The notes below the pieces were generated by a model. That model was given only the letters and a program-made list of their open reading frames with translations. It had not been told where the DNA came from and searched no databases. Shown here in pieces: positions 1 through 10,077 of a DNA stretch of 44,597 nt. The position numbers were made by a program, and so were the translations under genes. Every line of letters begins with the position of its first letter. Positions within the stretch are counted from its first letter, which is position 1. Source of the stretch: Planctomycetota bacterium (GTDB taxonomy: Bacteria > Planctomycetota > Phycisphaerae > Sedimentisphaerales > Anaerobacaceae); contig JACNGQ010000249.1 in assembly GCA_014384025.1 (NCBI GenBank), forward strand, positions 1-44,597, given 5' to 3'.

Positions 1-5
1 TTCAA

Positions 6-79
<74 letters not shown>

Positions 80-119
80 TTCAAATAAGTTAAACAAAAT
101 ATAATTACCTATAATAAGA

Positions 120-1112
120 CTACTTTTTCGACCTTTTATCCAATTTTGTGAAGAAATCTCTGAATATCGGGTCTCTATTAACAAAGTTTACGGATCTAAT
201 CAGATGCCTGGATTTATCAAAACTCAAAGTATAGTTGTCGGTTACTATCGGACTGTGCACAAGGTCGGAGGGCAGCCATTTGTCGTTGATAACCCAGGCA
301 ACTGCTGTCATATCCCATAATACCTTGGACCACGCAAAATGGTCTTTTCTATAATCCTTGAAAATCTTGAGTAAGTAATCGCCGATTTCACCCCGGCCGC
401 CTACATATCGCTCCATTTCAGGTACCGTGGTTGTAAAATGGGTAACAACAGGAGTACAAGGTAATTGCACAAAAGGTACACCACTGTCAAAAATAATTCT
501 GGAAGCATTTAAATCCTGTCTGAAATTGAATTCCCTTTGATGTGGCCAATTATGGCCGTTACCTCCCAGCCATACAACTACAATATTGTTAATTATGGCC
601 GGATCGATTAGAATCGCATTGCTGACATTTGTAATTGCCCCCACGGCCACAACATAGAGAGGATCTTCAGGACTGCTTTTCTTAGCCCTTTCAACCAAAT
701 CCATTGCAGCCGGACTTCTTTCCGGATTTCTTATGTCGTTCAGGTAACTCGTGCTGCCCCTGAAAGCAAAGCCCTCTGAAGATCTGCCTAATTTCCGCAG
801 GATTCTTAATATTTCTTCATAACTTTTTTCCATGCCGTCTCTTGGCCCTTTTGATCTGTTGTTTTTGAAAGGAGCGGCATAGACGGCTTTCACATCCAGC
901 TCAGGTGAAATTAAAGTATAAACCAGAGCAAACTGATCATCAATTTCATTATAGGTGTCTGTATCAAACACCATACGGACAGGTCGGTTATTCGGATGCT
1001 TTAGCATTTCGATACGTTGATTCTCTGAAACCGCCGGAAATTGTTGTCCAAAGAGAGACTGCCCTGTCACAATAACATTCAAAAGTAAGATTGCACTGAG
1101 TAATGTTTTCAT
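120..1112 (-). CDS. Exported nucleoside hydrolase-like protein
   Basis: Predicted 330-residue inosine/uridine-type nucleoside hydrolase, which cleaves the N-glycosidic bond of ribonucleosides to release base and ribose. The N-terminus is a Sec signal peptide (about residues 1-23), so it should act outside the cytoplasm. The calcium and ribose-binding aspartate cluster of the family is present as DTDTYNEIDD at residues 50-59, slightly longer than the usual DTDPGIDD. Later segments with VAVGAITN and WLGGNGHNW fit the same fold. The ATG at 1112 is preferred over an upstream start at 1160 because GAAAGGAG precedes it and the signal peptide begins there. It lies 44 bases downstream of the pseudopilin-like gene on the same strand. 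The true substrate is unknown; many planctomycete members sit in sugar-catabolic clusters. Confidence 0.8.
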   Translation of the reverse strand: MKTLLSAILLLNVIVTGQSLFGQQFPAVSENQRIEMLKHPNNRPVRMVFDTDTYNEIDDQFALVYTLISPELDVKAVYAAPFKNNRSKGPRDGMEKSYEEILRILRKLGRSSEGFAFRGSTSYLNDIRNPERSPAAMDLVERAKKSSPEDPLYVVAVGAITNVSNAILIDPAIINNIVVVWLGGNGHNWPHQREFNFRQDLNASRIIFDSGVPFVQLPCTPVVTHFTTTVPEMERYVGGRGEIGDYLLKIFKDYRKDHFAWSKVLWDMTAVAWVINDKWLPSDLVHSPIVTDNYTLSFDKSRHLIRSVNFVNRDPIFRDFFTKLDKRSKK

Positions 1113-1156
1113 TGGTTCTCCTTTCATAAAGACCGGACCTAATATTGGAAAGCAGA

Positions 1157-1963
1157 TCAAAGTCCCTTACTACCTATCAACTGGAAAACTATATAGTTGG
1201 CCGTTAATTCAGGAACCAAACCGTTTTCCATCCTATCCCATACATCATTATCGAAAATCCTTTGGTCATTACATAATGTAACATGGCCGTCCTTAAAAAG
1301 AGCATTGACCGCATGATTCTTCTGTCTCATATGGCTTATCTGTTGTTTGTGACGGATTAAGTCGGTCATATAGGGAACGTAAGGATCGAGCAAATCGATT
1401 CTTTTCGCTGTTTCATCTGGCATGCTAGTACTGCTGTTCTTGGGAGTTTTCGGGTCTATAGGAAGATATGTATATCCCATACGCACCCATTGATTATGTC
1501 CTTGTCCGTCTAAGGTATTGAAATTCTGGGGGAGTCTGCCCCATGGTTTAGGGCTGTTGTAAGACTCAAACCTGTAGAGCAGATTTTTATTCGAGGGACA
1601 ATAAAACACCTTCGGATCCGCTATGTAATTTCCTTCATATAAAAGAGCCAGTTTCATAGGAAGGGGCTTCCCGGCGGAATCAACAAAGAGACTTTCGCTC
1701 CGATACAAAGCATAGGAATGAATCAACAAATACGGATTAGAATTTGTGTTATTGGAGTTATATGAAGGCATGTAATTCTCATTGTCCGATGCGTAAGCCG
1801 TCACGGCTAAGCCTATCTGTTTCACCTGGCTGGAACAGACAACCCGCTTGGCAGCTTCCCGGACCCTGTGCATTGCCGGCAGCAGAATTCCCATCAAAAG
1901 AGCAATAATCGCAATTACTACAAGCAATTCAATCAAAGTAAAACCAACTTTGTTGATTTTCAT
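1157..1963 (-). CDS. Prepilin-leader protein of the planctomycete H-X9-DG type
   Basis: A 268-residue protein with a class III signal of prepilin type: a short basic leader, then [17 protein letters not shown], with the conserved Glu at +5 after the predicted cleavage site. Prepilin peptidase should cut after Gly7 and leave a membrane-anchored N-terminal helix. The rest is a globular extracytoplasmic domain with a C-terminal segment [12 protein letters not shown], close to the H-X9-DG signature of a very large planctomycete/lentisphaeral family (TIGR02532 leader plus DUF1559-like region). Such genes are often single copies beside exported enzymes, as here beside a nucleoside hydrolase. The function is unknown; a surface or pseudopilus-associated role is inference. 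It is unlikely to be part of the main operon, which is more than 20 kb away. Confidence 0.8.
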   Translation of the reverse strand: MKINKVGFTLIELLVVIAIIALLMGILLPAMHRVREAAKRVVCSSQVKQIGLAVTAYASDNENYMPSYNSNNTNSNPYLLIHSYALYRSESLFVDSAGKPLPMKLALLYEGNYIADPKVFYCPSNKNLLYRFESYNSPKPWGRLPQNFNTLDGQGHNQWVRMGYTYLPIDPKTPKNSSTSMPDETAKRIDLLDPYVPYMTDLIRHKQQISHMRQKNHAVNALFKDGHVTLCNDQRIFDNDVWDRMENGLVPELTANYIVFQLIGSKGL

Positions 1964-2059
1964 AATGCCCTTTATTTCCTGTTAAAACAGACCCAGCAGT
2001 ACCTCATTTCCTGAGGTTAATAATTCAGTCCCTTATAGTTGTTTATCAGTTTACTGCAT

Positions 2060-3820
2060 TTACTCCTGGTCCGCTGATATATACAGCCGGATATCATCAA
2101 ACAATACAGTGCCGAAACCGCCGGCAGCGCCAATCCTTTCAAAGCCAATACTAAGCGTCGTAACATGGCCAAGATCAATTCCAAAAGCAGCAAGATCAAT
2201 ATTCCACTCCTGCCAGGCGGCTTGCTGCAAATAATCCGGTTCACCATCATATATCACCTTAACGTCATTAAGCTTAAGGTACATTTGTTCTGTACTGGAA
2301 TTAAACGGGCCTCCATAAAACCACAATGATAACATCTTAAAATCGTCTAAAGTCCAATCAGTGCCAATAGCCAGGTCCGCAATATCTATAGTGGCCTCTG
2401 AATAAGTGGCATTAGCGTTGTTGTACGCTAATGGTACGGACTGCGCACCACTATGAACTTTCTCTGTTTCAAGAGAAAAACCTGTAACATAACCTATGGC
2501 GGATCCGTTAACGGACGGATTCCCGAAGCCGTCCAGCCATATATTATATACCAAGTTGCTGCCCTGCTCCCCATCCGGGATGTCATTGTAGCTCTCGAAA
2601 TCGTCCACTGCAACATAGTCAGCTATAGTAAACTCCCAGACAATGCCTTTCCATGGACTATTCGGGTCCAATTCATTGACTTCATCAATCCTCCAGTAAT
2701 AGGTCTTATCTAATTCAAGAGGTTCCGGATAATAACTGCAGGGGTCCTGGTTACCTTTGAACTGAGACCACATCCCGGGAAAATTGTTGGCATCATTGAC
2801 AGCATTGGGATCTGTACCGAAGTAAACATCATGGGAGTCGGCATATACTCCGGGCACCCAACTGAGAGCAGGTCCATCGAGCGTCCGCTCAACCGTATCC
2901 AAATGTCGAGGACTCGGATTCCAGGCCAGCTCCGGATCAAGCATCCTTGCCGTCACCATAGTCTGATTCGGATCTGAGGTATATGTAACATTCAATATAC
3001 CCAGTCCGCCATAGCCGACCATCCAGCCACGATTTATATATTCGCTTACTACCGATGTATCATCGCCGGCTAATATGAGGGTACCTTCTGTGACATCTAT
3101 CTGGCGGTTTCCAAAAACTTCGGCCGGACTACGCAGTCCGCCGGCGTTAATAGTGCCGCCATAAAGATACAAGCGAGCGTCGCCGGTAGTTTGCTCGGCA
3201 CTACCCTGTGCCAATTTGATTTGATCTTGAATGTTGATTTCACCACCGTATATATAGAAAAAACCTGTCCCACGCGATGCAATTTCCAGGTCGGTTGAAC
3301 TGCCCTGGAAGTTCATCGTTCCGCCGTACATATATACCGAACCGTTACCGCTCGCATTTTTCCCGATTTCGATTTTTTCATAAATGTTCAGCTCACCACC
3401 GTTCATAATGAAAGTGCCCTTCCCGTTCATCCCGACCCACAGTCTTCCATTTAGTGAAGTTGCAGTGCCGGCATCCATAATAAAAAAGGCGTTACTACCG
3501 GACGGCTCTCCTATGCGAATATGCCCCCCAGTAGTAAGGGTACCTCCGGTCATATTTAAAACACTGTTACTGTCAACGTACACAGTCTCGCAATCAGCAA
3601 CTACAGAGGAATCAATAACACAATTCGCATCAGGTGGGTCGGACAGATTAATTCGAGCGGTATCTGCAACACCGGGTACAACATCTGGATCCCAGTTCTC
3701 CGGGACATTCCACAAGAGCCCCTCACCGCCATTGTCCCACAGATACGTCGCGGCTGGAGCGATTCCGGTTAATAGTATCACAAGTATGAACGAGATTAAA
3801 CAGAACGCTTTCTTACACAC
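2060..3820 (-). CDS. Large secreted beta-repeat protein with fibronectin-like and C-terminal carbohydrate-binding-like domains
   Basis: A 586-residue predicted exported protein. It begins with a GTG at 3820, supported by GAGGAGG about 6 bases upstream, and a Sec signal peptide ending near APAA (about residue 24). Residues about 25-260 are glycine- and asparagine-rich repeats of the form xxMxGGTxNxxG, as in autotransporter-like beta-solenoids (pep-sorting type repeats). Residues about 295-395 resemble a fibronectin type III-like fold common in planctomycete surface proteins (DVYFGTDPNAV, TYYWRIDEVN). The last 180 residues (DDFESYN ... VLFDDIRLY) look like a jelly-roll carbohydrate-binding-like module. 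No catalytic motif was seen. The role is probably adhesion or polysaccharide binding at the cell surface; this is inference from domain style. Confidence 0.7.
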   Translation of the reverse strand: MCKKAFCLISFILVILLTGIAPAATYLWDNGGEGLLWNVPENWDPDVVPGVADTARINLSDPPDANCVIDSSVVADCETVYVDSNSVLNMTGGTLTTGGHIRIGEPSGSNAFFIMDAGTATSLNGRLWVGMNGKGTFIMNGGELNIYEKIEIGKNASGNGSVYMYGGTMNFQGSSTDLEIASRGTGFFYIYGGEINIQDQIKLAQGSAEQTTGDARLYLYGGTINAGGLRSPAEVFGNRQIDVTEGTLILAGDDTSVVSEYINRGWMVGYGGLGILNVTYTSDPNQTMVTARMLDPELAWNPSPRHLDTVERTLDGPALSWVPGVYADSHDVYFGTDPNAVNDANNFPGMWSQFKGNQDPCSYYPEPLELDKTYYWRIDEVNELDPNSPWKGIVWEFTIADYVAVDDFESYNDIPDGEQGSNLVYNIWLDGFGNPSVNGSAIGYVTGFSLETEKVHSGAQSVPLAYNNANATYSEATIDIADLAIGTDWTLDDFKMLSLWFYGGPFNSSTEQMYLKLNDVKVIYDGEPDYLQQAAWQEWNIDLAAFGIDLGHVTTLSIGFERIGAAGGFGTVLFDDIRLYISADQE

Positions 3821-4284
3821 AATACACCTCCTCTAAAAATATTCATTTAATTTTATATATCATAGTCATGTTTTTGGCGGGTAATAAACTTTAATAAACG
3901 TGTACGCAGCAATACTCATATAAAATACCGCCATAAACGATGGCACCTCACATATGATACGCTTCTTATAATCGAGTTATCGCAACAAAATATGGCTCTT
4001 ATAGAAAGGGCATTCCCGATTTGCCTTGTTTTGAAAACTCCTGAACACATTACATTTATAATACCGGAATCCTATTGGGATTTCAACATTTTTCCGTGAA
4101 TCTTCTTCAATCTGAGCTGTTAAAAATGTTCAGAAGCTGTTTTTATCCCGCGGATACAGTAACTTGCCGAATTCATCCGGCACCGGTATCACAACACTCA
4201 GGTGCAGGGTAAGGCACATATTGACATAGTCACAATTTTGCAGTTTCTGATTCAGACGACAATATGGACTATAGTACGCATTTA
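3821..4284. other. Intergenic stretch without a recognisable gene
   Basis: About 460 bases between two leftward genes. It is moderately AT-rich with stop codons in all frames. It should carry the promoter of the secreted protein ending at 2060 (its ribosome site is at about 3827-3833). No repeat, terminator or RNA gene could be supported by eye. Confidence 0.5.
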
Positions 4285-5445
4285 TTACTCTAAGAGGCTG
4301 CCGAGTTCATTGTTGCCGAGCAGGATTGGCTTGAGCACCTCGTAGAACGCATCAGCCTGACGCATAAAACCGAGATCAGTGGGATGGGATCCGTCAACCG
4401 TCGCCAGGTTGTCACGATCGTCCCCTAAAAGCCGGCTTCCGGGCAGGTAGTAAAGGTGCTTGACGCCTTCTGACTTGAGGCGAGAGTATATCCGGTGCAA
4501 TTCTCTACGGTTCTCAACATTTCGCTCTCGGCGAGATGGGATAAAGAAGGCGTCGGAATAGGTCCTGTCTTCGACCAGAAGTATCGGCGTCTCTGGATGC
4601 ACATCCCTGAGTTTCTTAACAAATGGAGCCACTCGCTCGGCGACTGTCTGTCCATTCATATTCGGCAGGCAGTCAAGGACGTAAACCGACGGGTCGAGTT
4701 CGGCAAGAAGGTCCGCCATCTCAGGCTCCATGCGACCGTTTCCGGAGAAACCAAGATTGATGACAGGATATTGGAACCGTCGCCCAAGGATAGCAGTGTG
4801 AACCATGCCGGTGCGCGAAGCACATCCGCCCTGGGTGATGGAGGTACCATAGAAGACAATTGGCTTGCGGTCTTCGGGATATGTAGCCGCCTTTCGAAGC
4901 ACCGAGCCTTTTGGAACGCCAATTTCAACCGATAAGACACCGTTATAAAGTGGAAGATAGAGAAGGTATTCCCATGTACCTTCCGGAATATCCTTTACGA
5001 GAGTCACCGAATTAATGGGGAACTGCGTGGGTCTTCCCACGGCAAGCCATTTCCATTTCCCATCCGTACCCTTCACGTAGATATCCAGGCCACTGACGCC
5101 GGTAGCCGGCATGTGCGGCATCGCAAGATTCTTCGATCGGAGTTCCCATCGTGCCTGGATTTCGTTGGCGTCAGTTACGAAACGTACGCACATTCCAGCC
5201 GAATGGCGACTCAAGTTCCAGACAGGCTCACGCACAATAGCTTCGGCCTTTGCGGGCAGACGGTCATAGAAGCTATTCACATCTGCCCAGCCCTTCCCCT
5301 CCACATCAAGATGATGAGTGTCATACCACGAAAGTGCATCCACTTTCTCGGCTGAAGGATCGATCCTCTCGGCGACGGCTGCCGGGCAGAGGATGTGAAT
5401 CACAAGTAGAAGGACGGTTCCTGAGTAAGCAATCATTTTGGCCAT
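4285..5445 (-). CDS. Exported SGNH/GDSL-family hydrolase
   Basis: A 386-residue predicted exported esterase, probably acting on acetylated carbohydrates. Residues 1-25 form a signal peptide. Residues about 30-180 are a jelly-roll-like N-terminal domain typical of two-domain SGNH hydrolases. The catalytic domain follows. Block I is GTSITQGG, with nucleophile Ser202. Block II is LGFSGNG, with oxyanion Gly near 233. Block III is the LPNMN region (Asn262/264). Block V is DGSHPTDLG, with Asp351 and His354. All elements of the Ser-His-Asp machinery are present. The ATG at 5445 has AAGGAGA upstream at slightly long spacing; the Met at 5436 is an alternative. The neighbours are also exported proteins, which fits polysaccharide utilisation. 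The exact substrate is unknown. Confidence 0.85.
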   Translation of the reverse strand: MAKMIAYSGTVLLLVIHILCPAAVAERIDPSAEKVDALSWYDTHHLDVEGKGWADVNSFYDRLPAKAEAIVREPVWNLSRHSAGMCVRFVTDANEIQARWELRSKNLAMPHMPATGVSGLDIYVKGTDGKWKWLAVGRPTQFPINSVTLVKDIPEGTWEYLLYLPLYNGVLSVEIGVPKGSVLRKAATYPEDRKPIVFYGTSITQGGCASRTGMVHTAILGRRFQYPVINLGFSGNGRMEPEMADLLAELDPSVYVLDCLPNMNGQTVAERVAPFVKKLRDVHPETPILLVEDRTYSDAFFIPSRRERNVENRRELHRIYSRLKSEGVKHLYYLPGSRLLGDDRDNLATVDGSHPTDLGFMRQADAFYEVLKPILLGNNELGSLLE

Positions 5446-5800
5446 AGCAGTAAATCTCCTTGAGATTATGACGATATCACTGTAGAGCGTTAGAGTTTTT
5501 TGATACTAAGTTACATATAATCATCCTACTTTTTGAGGAGGACTGCAAGCTTTTCTTTGGGCCTGTGAGGATGTCTGAGATTGCAGAGGTTTCTGTAGCT
5601 TCGCTCGGTTACGCCCCCCAGCCTCATCCCCAATTATTTCTTCTATAGTCCTTTGAAGAACAAAAAATCGCCTTTTTTTTGTTCTCTCCTTGCAGGAATT
5701 CGGGATTATTGCTAAGTTATGCACTTCTACAAGCCCCTTCAAAACCTGATTTGGAGTGTGGGATAACAAGTTATGATGGATGAACAACAGATAATTGCCT
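5446..5800. other. Divergent intergenic region between the SGNH gene and parE
   Basis: This 355-base spacer must hold the promoters for two divergent units. One visible element is an AT-rich inverted repeat, GAACAAAAAA (5658-5667) facing TTTTTTGTTC (5475 bases are not involved; the right arm ends at 5684). It could form a short hairpin upstream of parE. No convincing promoter boxes were found. Short reading frames here lack ribosome sites and family features. Confidence 0.4.
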
Positions 5801-7621
5801 ATGGCTAAAAATAAGCACGAATATACGGATGATAAGATTAAAACCCTTTCGTCGCTGGAGCATATCCGCCTGCGTACCGGGATGTATATCGGCCGTACAG
5901 GCAGTGGAACACACTATGATGACGGAATTTATATCCTGCTCAAAGAGGTCATCGACAATGCAATCGATGAGTTCATTATGGGCCATGGTAAAAAAATCGA
6001 TATCACCATCAAGGAAAACAGGGTATCCGTACGTGATTATGGCCGTGGCATTCCACTTGGCAAGGTCGTGGAGTGTGTGTCAAAGATCAATACAGGTGCA
6101 AAATATAATGACGATGTCTTCCAGTTCAGCGTCGGTCTCAACGGAATCGGCACCAAAGCAGTCAATGCCCTCTCATCCGATTTCATGGTGTTCAGTTATC
6201 GCGAGGGCAAATACACACAAGCCGGATTTGAGTTCGGCAAGTTAATCAAACAGAAAAAGGGCAGGACCGATGAGCCAAATGGTACATTTGTCAACTTTGT
6301 ACCGGATCCCGATATTTTCCCTAAGTACCAATTCTGTGAAGAGCATATTGAGCGGAGACTTCGCTTTTATACCTATCTTAATACGGGACTGCGCATCAAT
6401 TATAATGACCGACGTTTTGTGTCAACCGGCGGTATCATGGACCTGATTGAAGATGAGACATCCTTTGAGAAGATCTATAAACCATTGCATTACCGCGATG
6501 CCACCCTGGAATTTGCCTTCACTCACACCAACCGGTTCAATGAGGACTACTATTCATTTGTAAACGGTCAATATACCAACGATGGGGGTACGCACCTGAG
6601 CGGATTCCGCGAAGGCATCCTGCGCGGGGTGAACGATTTTGCCAAGAAGAAGTTCAGCGGCGATGATGTACGTGAAGGCCTGCTCGGTGCAATTTCGATC
6701 CGTCTGAAAGCCCCGATATTTGAGAGTCAGACCAAAAGCAAGCTGGGCAATGCGGAAATCCGCTCTGAAATTGTAGGTCGCGTGCAAGAGGCCGTACTGA
6801 AATTACTGCACAGCAATAAGACACAGGCAGACAAGCTGATCAATAAAATCCTCGAAACGCAAAAGTTCCGTAAGGAACTTAATGCGGTCAAAAAGCTGGC
6901 GCGTGAGCGATCCAAGGCCATCTCTATCAGGGTACCTCAGTTGCGCGACTGCAAAAAGCACTACAACCATGTGAAATGTCTGCACACAGACACTATGATC
7001 TTCATCACAGAGGGTCAGTCCGCAGCCGGTTCTATAGTGAGCTGCCGTGATGTTAAAACCCAGGCGATTTATACGCTCAAAGGCAAGCCTCTCAACGTGT
7101 GCGACCTCAAAAAGGATGCACTCTACAAAAACGAGGAAATCTTCAACCTAATGAAGAGCCTGGATGTAGAGGAAAACATAAATAATCTGCGATATAACCA
7201 TGTGATTTTAGCCACGGACGCCGATGTGGACGGTCTTCATATCCGTAACCTGCTGATCACTTTCTTTCTGCGTTTCTTTCAGTCGTTAGTAGAACGCGGT
7301 CACCTCAAGATTCTGGAAACGCCTCTCTTCCGCGTGCGTAATAAGAAAGAGACCCTCTACTGTTATTCCGAACAGGAGCGTGACGCGGCCATGAAGAAGC
7401 TGGGGCGTGCGCATGAAGTGACCCGATTCAAAGGGCTTGGAGAGATATCTCCATCAGAGTTCAAGGGTTTTGTCGGACATAACATGCGGTTAAAGCCGGT
7501 TACGATTTCAGGAGAGCACTCTATTGGTGAAACGCTCGCATTTTATATGGGAAAGAACACACAGGAACGCCGCAACTACATAATGGACAATCTTGTAATC
7601 GACGAAGAAATTCCAGTATGA
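5801..7621 (+). CDS. parE: DNA topoisomerase IV subunit B (GyrB/ParE-type ATPase)
   Basis: A 606-residue ATPase subunit of a type IIA topoisomerase, which relaxes or decatenates DNA together with the following gene product. The GHKL ATPase motifs are EVIDNAIDE (Glu49, Asn53), VRDYGRGIP and GLNGIGTKAVNALS. The TOPRIM domain has ITEGQSAAGS (Glu404) and ATDADVDGLHIR (Asp473/475/477), followed by RFKGLGEISP near the C-terminus. EGQSAAGS replaces the more usual EGDSAxGS and resembles the Bacteroidetes/Chlamydiae-like ParE branch. The compact length, with no long TOPRIM insert, supports ParE over GyrB. ATG 5801 is preferred to a TTG two codons upstream; no strong ribosome site is visible. It is translationally coupled to parC by an ATGA overlap. 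Confidence 0.93.
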   Translation: MAKNKHEYTDDKIKTLSSLEHIRLRTGMYIGRTGSGTHYDDGIYILLKEVIDNAIDEFIMGHGKKIDITIKENRVSVRDYGRGIPLGKVVECVSKINTGAKYNDDVFQFSVGLNGIGTKAVNALSSDFMVFSYREGKYTQAGFEFGKLIKQKKGRTDEPNGTFVNFVPDPDIFPKYQFCEEHIERRLRFYTYLNTGLRINYNDRRFVSTGGIMDLIEDETSFEKIYKPLHYRDATLEFAFTHTNRFNEDYYSFVNGQYTNDGGTHLSGFREGILRGVNDFAKKKFSGDDVREGLLGAISIRLKAPIFESQTKSKLGNAEIRSEIVGRVQEAVLKLLHSNKTQADKLINKILETQKFRKELNAVKKLARERSKAISIRVPQLRDCKKHYNHVKCLHTDTMIFITEGQSAAGSIVSCRDVKTQAIYTLKGKPLNVCDLKKDALYKNEEIFNLMKSLDVEENINNLRYNHVILATDADVDGLHIRNLLITFFLRFFQSLVERGHLKILETPLFRVRNKKETLYCYSEQERDAAMKKLGRAHEVTRFKGLGEISPSEFKGFVGHNMRLKPVTISGEHSIGETLAFYMGKNTQERRNYIMDNLVIDEEIPV

Positions 7622-9693
7622 GTAAAGAACAGCAGACATTTTTATTTGATGAAACACCTGCCCTACCTGAAGCAGAGGCCTCCGGCGGCGGTGATAGCAA
7701 TGCCCCCACGACTCCGAACGACCATCTTCCTGTCCATGAACGGCACGGTCCACTAACCGACCTGATTGACTTTAACTTCCTTCAATATGCCTCCTATGTC
7801 ATATGTGAACGGGCCATTCCCAATGTGGCCGACGGTCTCAAACCTGTCCAACGTCGCATCCTGCATGCACTGAAAGAAAAAGACGACGGACGCTTCATCA
7901 AAGTGGCCAATGTAGTGGGCCACACCATGCAGTATCACCCTCATGGCGACGCCTCCATCGGGGACGCTCTTGTTACACTGACCAACAAGCGATATCTCAT
8001 TGAAGGCCAGGGCAACTTTGGTAACATATTCACAGGCGACCAGGCCGCAGCCTCCAGATATATTGAGTGCCGCCTGAATCAACTTGCGCGCGATGAGCTG
8101 TTCAACAAAGACCTTACCAATTTTATCCCCAGCTATGACGGACGTAACCAAGAGCCGGTTACCCTGCCGTCCAAACTCCCGCTACTCTTGATGCTCGGTG
8201 CAGAAGGCATTGCCGTAGGCCTGTCCACGCACATTTTGCCCCACAATTTTATCGAGTTGCTGGAAGCCGAGATTCAGATAATCCAGGAAAGGAAGAAGGC
8301 CCCTGTAGAGATCAATGTAATGCCCGATTTCCAGACCGGCGGGGTAATGGATGTGAGCGAATACGACAAAGGATTCGGAAAGATCAAGGTCCGTGCACGC
8401 ATCGAAAAACAAGGCTCCAACAAACTGCTCATCAAGGAGCTTCCCTGCATGCAGACCACGGAAGCGGTCATTAGCTCCATTGAAGAGGCCGTAAAAAAGA
8501 AGAAGGTACCGGTACGTTCGATTAGTGATTTCACTGCAGAGAAGGTAGAAATTGAAATCGCCCTTTCGGTGGGCGCCAACCAGGACAAAGCCATCAAGGC
8601 ACTCTATGCCTTTACAAAGTGTGAGACATCTGTCTCCAGCCGTATCATTGTCATCTGTAACAAGCGCCCGGTGGAGATGAACACCGAACAGGTGCTCCGC
8701 ATGAATGTGAGCCAGCTCCTGGACATCCTTCAGCGAGAGCTGGCACTTAAAAAGCACAACCTCCTTGCGGCCTTTCACAACAAAACCCTGATTCAAATCT
8801 TTGTTGAAAACCGAATCTATAAACAAATCGAAGAGTGCAAAACATACGAAGCGGTTATCAAGGCCGTATTCGAAGGTCTCAAACCCTTCCGGTCCAAACT
8901 CAAGCGTAACGTTACGAGAGAAGATGTCGAAATGCTGCTGGGTGTACGCATAAAACGCATCTCTCGCTTTGATATCGAGAAGAACCGCAAAGACATTGAA
9001 GCTATTCTCAAAGAGTTGGCTGAGGTTGAAAAGAACCTCAAAAATCTCAAGTCTTATGCCGTTGATTACCTCAAAACACTCATAAAGACATATAAAAATG
9101 CATACCCGCGCTATACAAAGATCGACACGTTCAAAGCTCTTGACGTGCGTAAGCTCACGTCCAATGAGTTGAGTATCAACATCGATTCCGAGAAGGGCTT
9201 CCTCGGGCACTCCGTTAAAGGTGAAGAGCTGCTGAAGTGCTCTTCGCTCGATAAACTGCTTATCGTCAAAAAGGACGGTACGTTTGTTGTGATGCCGCCG
9301 CCGGAAACGTATTACATTAACGATATCCTTGTCTGGTGCGGCATCTATAAGCGTGAGCTGGCCTTTACTGCCGTATATACCGACTGGGGCGTTACTTATA
9401 TCAAGCGTTTTGAGATTGGGGGGGTCATAATGAATCGTGACTATGACTATATTCCTAAAAAGGCCCAACTTCAACTTTGTCAAATCAGCACGCCGGAGGC
9501 GATTTATGTTAAATATAAACCCGTTAAAGGGCTGCGGATCCATCAACAGGAATTCAAGCCGGAGCAAGTTCTTATTAAAGGAGTAAAGGCCAAAGGAAAA
9601 CAGATGACCTCTAAGATTATCGCCCGGATCGATACCAGGGCCGGGCGCTGGTGGGATAAGAAAATCAGGTCGCCAAAAGGGATTCTGTTTTAG
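7618..9693 (+). CDS. parC: DNA topoisomerase IV subunit A (GyrA/ParC-type)
   Basis: A 691-residue breakage-reunion subunit. After a variable 45-residue N-terminus, the winged-helix region has YASYVICERAIPNVADGLKPVQRRIL and YHPHGDASI, then AASRYIECRL with the catalytic Tyr148 that attacks DNA. The tower and coiled-coil region follows at about 330-500. The C-terminal part (about 510-691) is short, with only a few beta-pinwheel-like strands and no GyrA box (QRRGGKG). This supports topoisomerase IV rather than gyrase and suggests a reduced DNA-wrapping domain. The start overlaps parE by four bases (ATGA), so the two subunits are coupled. A 620-codon reading frame on the opposite strand over this gene is a shadow. 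Confidence 0.92.
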   Translation: MSKEQQTFLFDETPALPEAEASGGGDSNAPTTPNDHLPVHERHGPLTDLIDFNFLQYASYVICERAIPNVADGLKPVQRRILHALKEKDDGRFIKVANVVGHTMQYHPHGDASIGDALVTLTNKRYLIEGQGNFGNIFTGDQAAASRYIECRLNQLARDELFNKDLTNFIPSYDGRNQEPVTLPSKLPLLLMLGAEGIAVGLSTHILPHNFIELLEAEIQIIQERKKAPVEINVMPDFQTGGVMDVSEYDKGFGKIKVRARIEKQGSNKLLIKELPCMQTTEAVISSIEEAVKKKKVPVRSISDFTAEKVEIEIALSVGANQDKAIKALYAFTKCETSVSSRIIVICNKRPVEMNTEQVLRMNVSQLLDILQRELALKKHNLLAAFHNKTLIQIFVENRIYKQIEECKTYEAVIKAVFEGLKPFRSKLKRNVTREDVEMLLGVRIKRISRFDIEKNRKDIEAILKELAEVEKNLKNLKSYAVDYLKTLIKTYKNAYPRYTKIDTFKALDVRKLTSNELSINIDSEKGFLGHSVKGEELLKCSSLDKLLIVKKDGTFVVMPPPETYYINDILVWCGIYKRELAFTAVYTDWGVTYIKRFEIGGVIMNRDYDYIPKKAQLQLCQISTPEAIYVKYKPVKGLRIHQQEFKPEQVLIKGVKAKGKQMTSKIIARIDTRAGRWWDKKIRSPKGILF

Positions 9694-9763
9694 CACCCTG
9701 AATGGTGGTAAATAGGTCCCCTGTTGCAGGCCAAGGTAGCGGCTCTCTGGGATAAACTCACAT

Positions 9764-9945
9764 GAAATTGGGTTTGAATTGGGTTTGTTTTGGCTTAAAT
9801 TGGCTTTGTTTTGGGTTAAATTGGGTTTGAATTGGCTTTGAATTGGGTTTGTTTTTTGGCCTGAGCCAGCGGAAAAAATCATGTATATGCTTGTCATGTC
9901 TATATTTATGTTCATTTTGCCATTTCTGAAATTGGGTTTGTTTTG
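9764..9945. repeat. Degenerate AT-rich repeat built on AATTGGGTTTG
   Basis: The core block 9764-9852 repeats AATTGGGTTTG and AATTGGCTTTG joined by GTTTTGG or TTAA spacers, about seven or eight units. A separate unit, AATTGGGTTTGTTTTG, lies at about 9930-9945. Read on the minus strand it encodes runs such as QNKPN/KTNPI, which I recall as frequent spurious small proteins in planctomycete genomes. It is therefore more likely a dispersed non-coding repeat than a gene. Nearby, 9998-10025 has a degenerate GTATTGTGTATCGCGTATTG motif that recurs in related form at about 13866-13895, beyond the KAP gene. Confidence 0.75.
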
Positions 9946-10077
9946 CATAATTTGCTTATAAATTCGTACGTAAGAATTCGTAGAATTTATCTCGTGAAGC
10001 GTATTGTGTATCGCGTATTGCGTATTTTGGGCTTCGCTGGCCATTTAGAGTATTCCAAATTAAAGATGGACGATTTT

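Noticed and set aside
5521-5787. 88-codon minus frame upstream of parE
   Set aside because: It starts with TTG, has no ribosome site or family features, and overlaps the presumed parE promoter.
8182-10044. A 620-codon minus-strand reading frame over parC and the repeat block
   Set aside because: It is antisense to a well-supported ParC with all motifs, and its N-terminal part is translated AATTGGGTTTG repeat. It has no recognisable domain.
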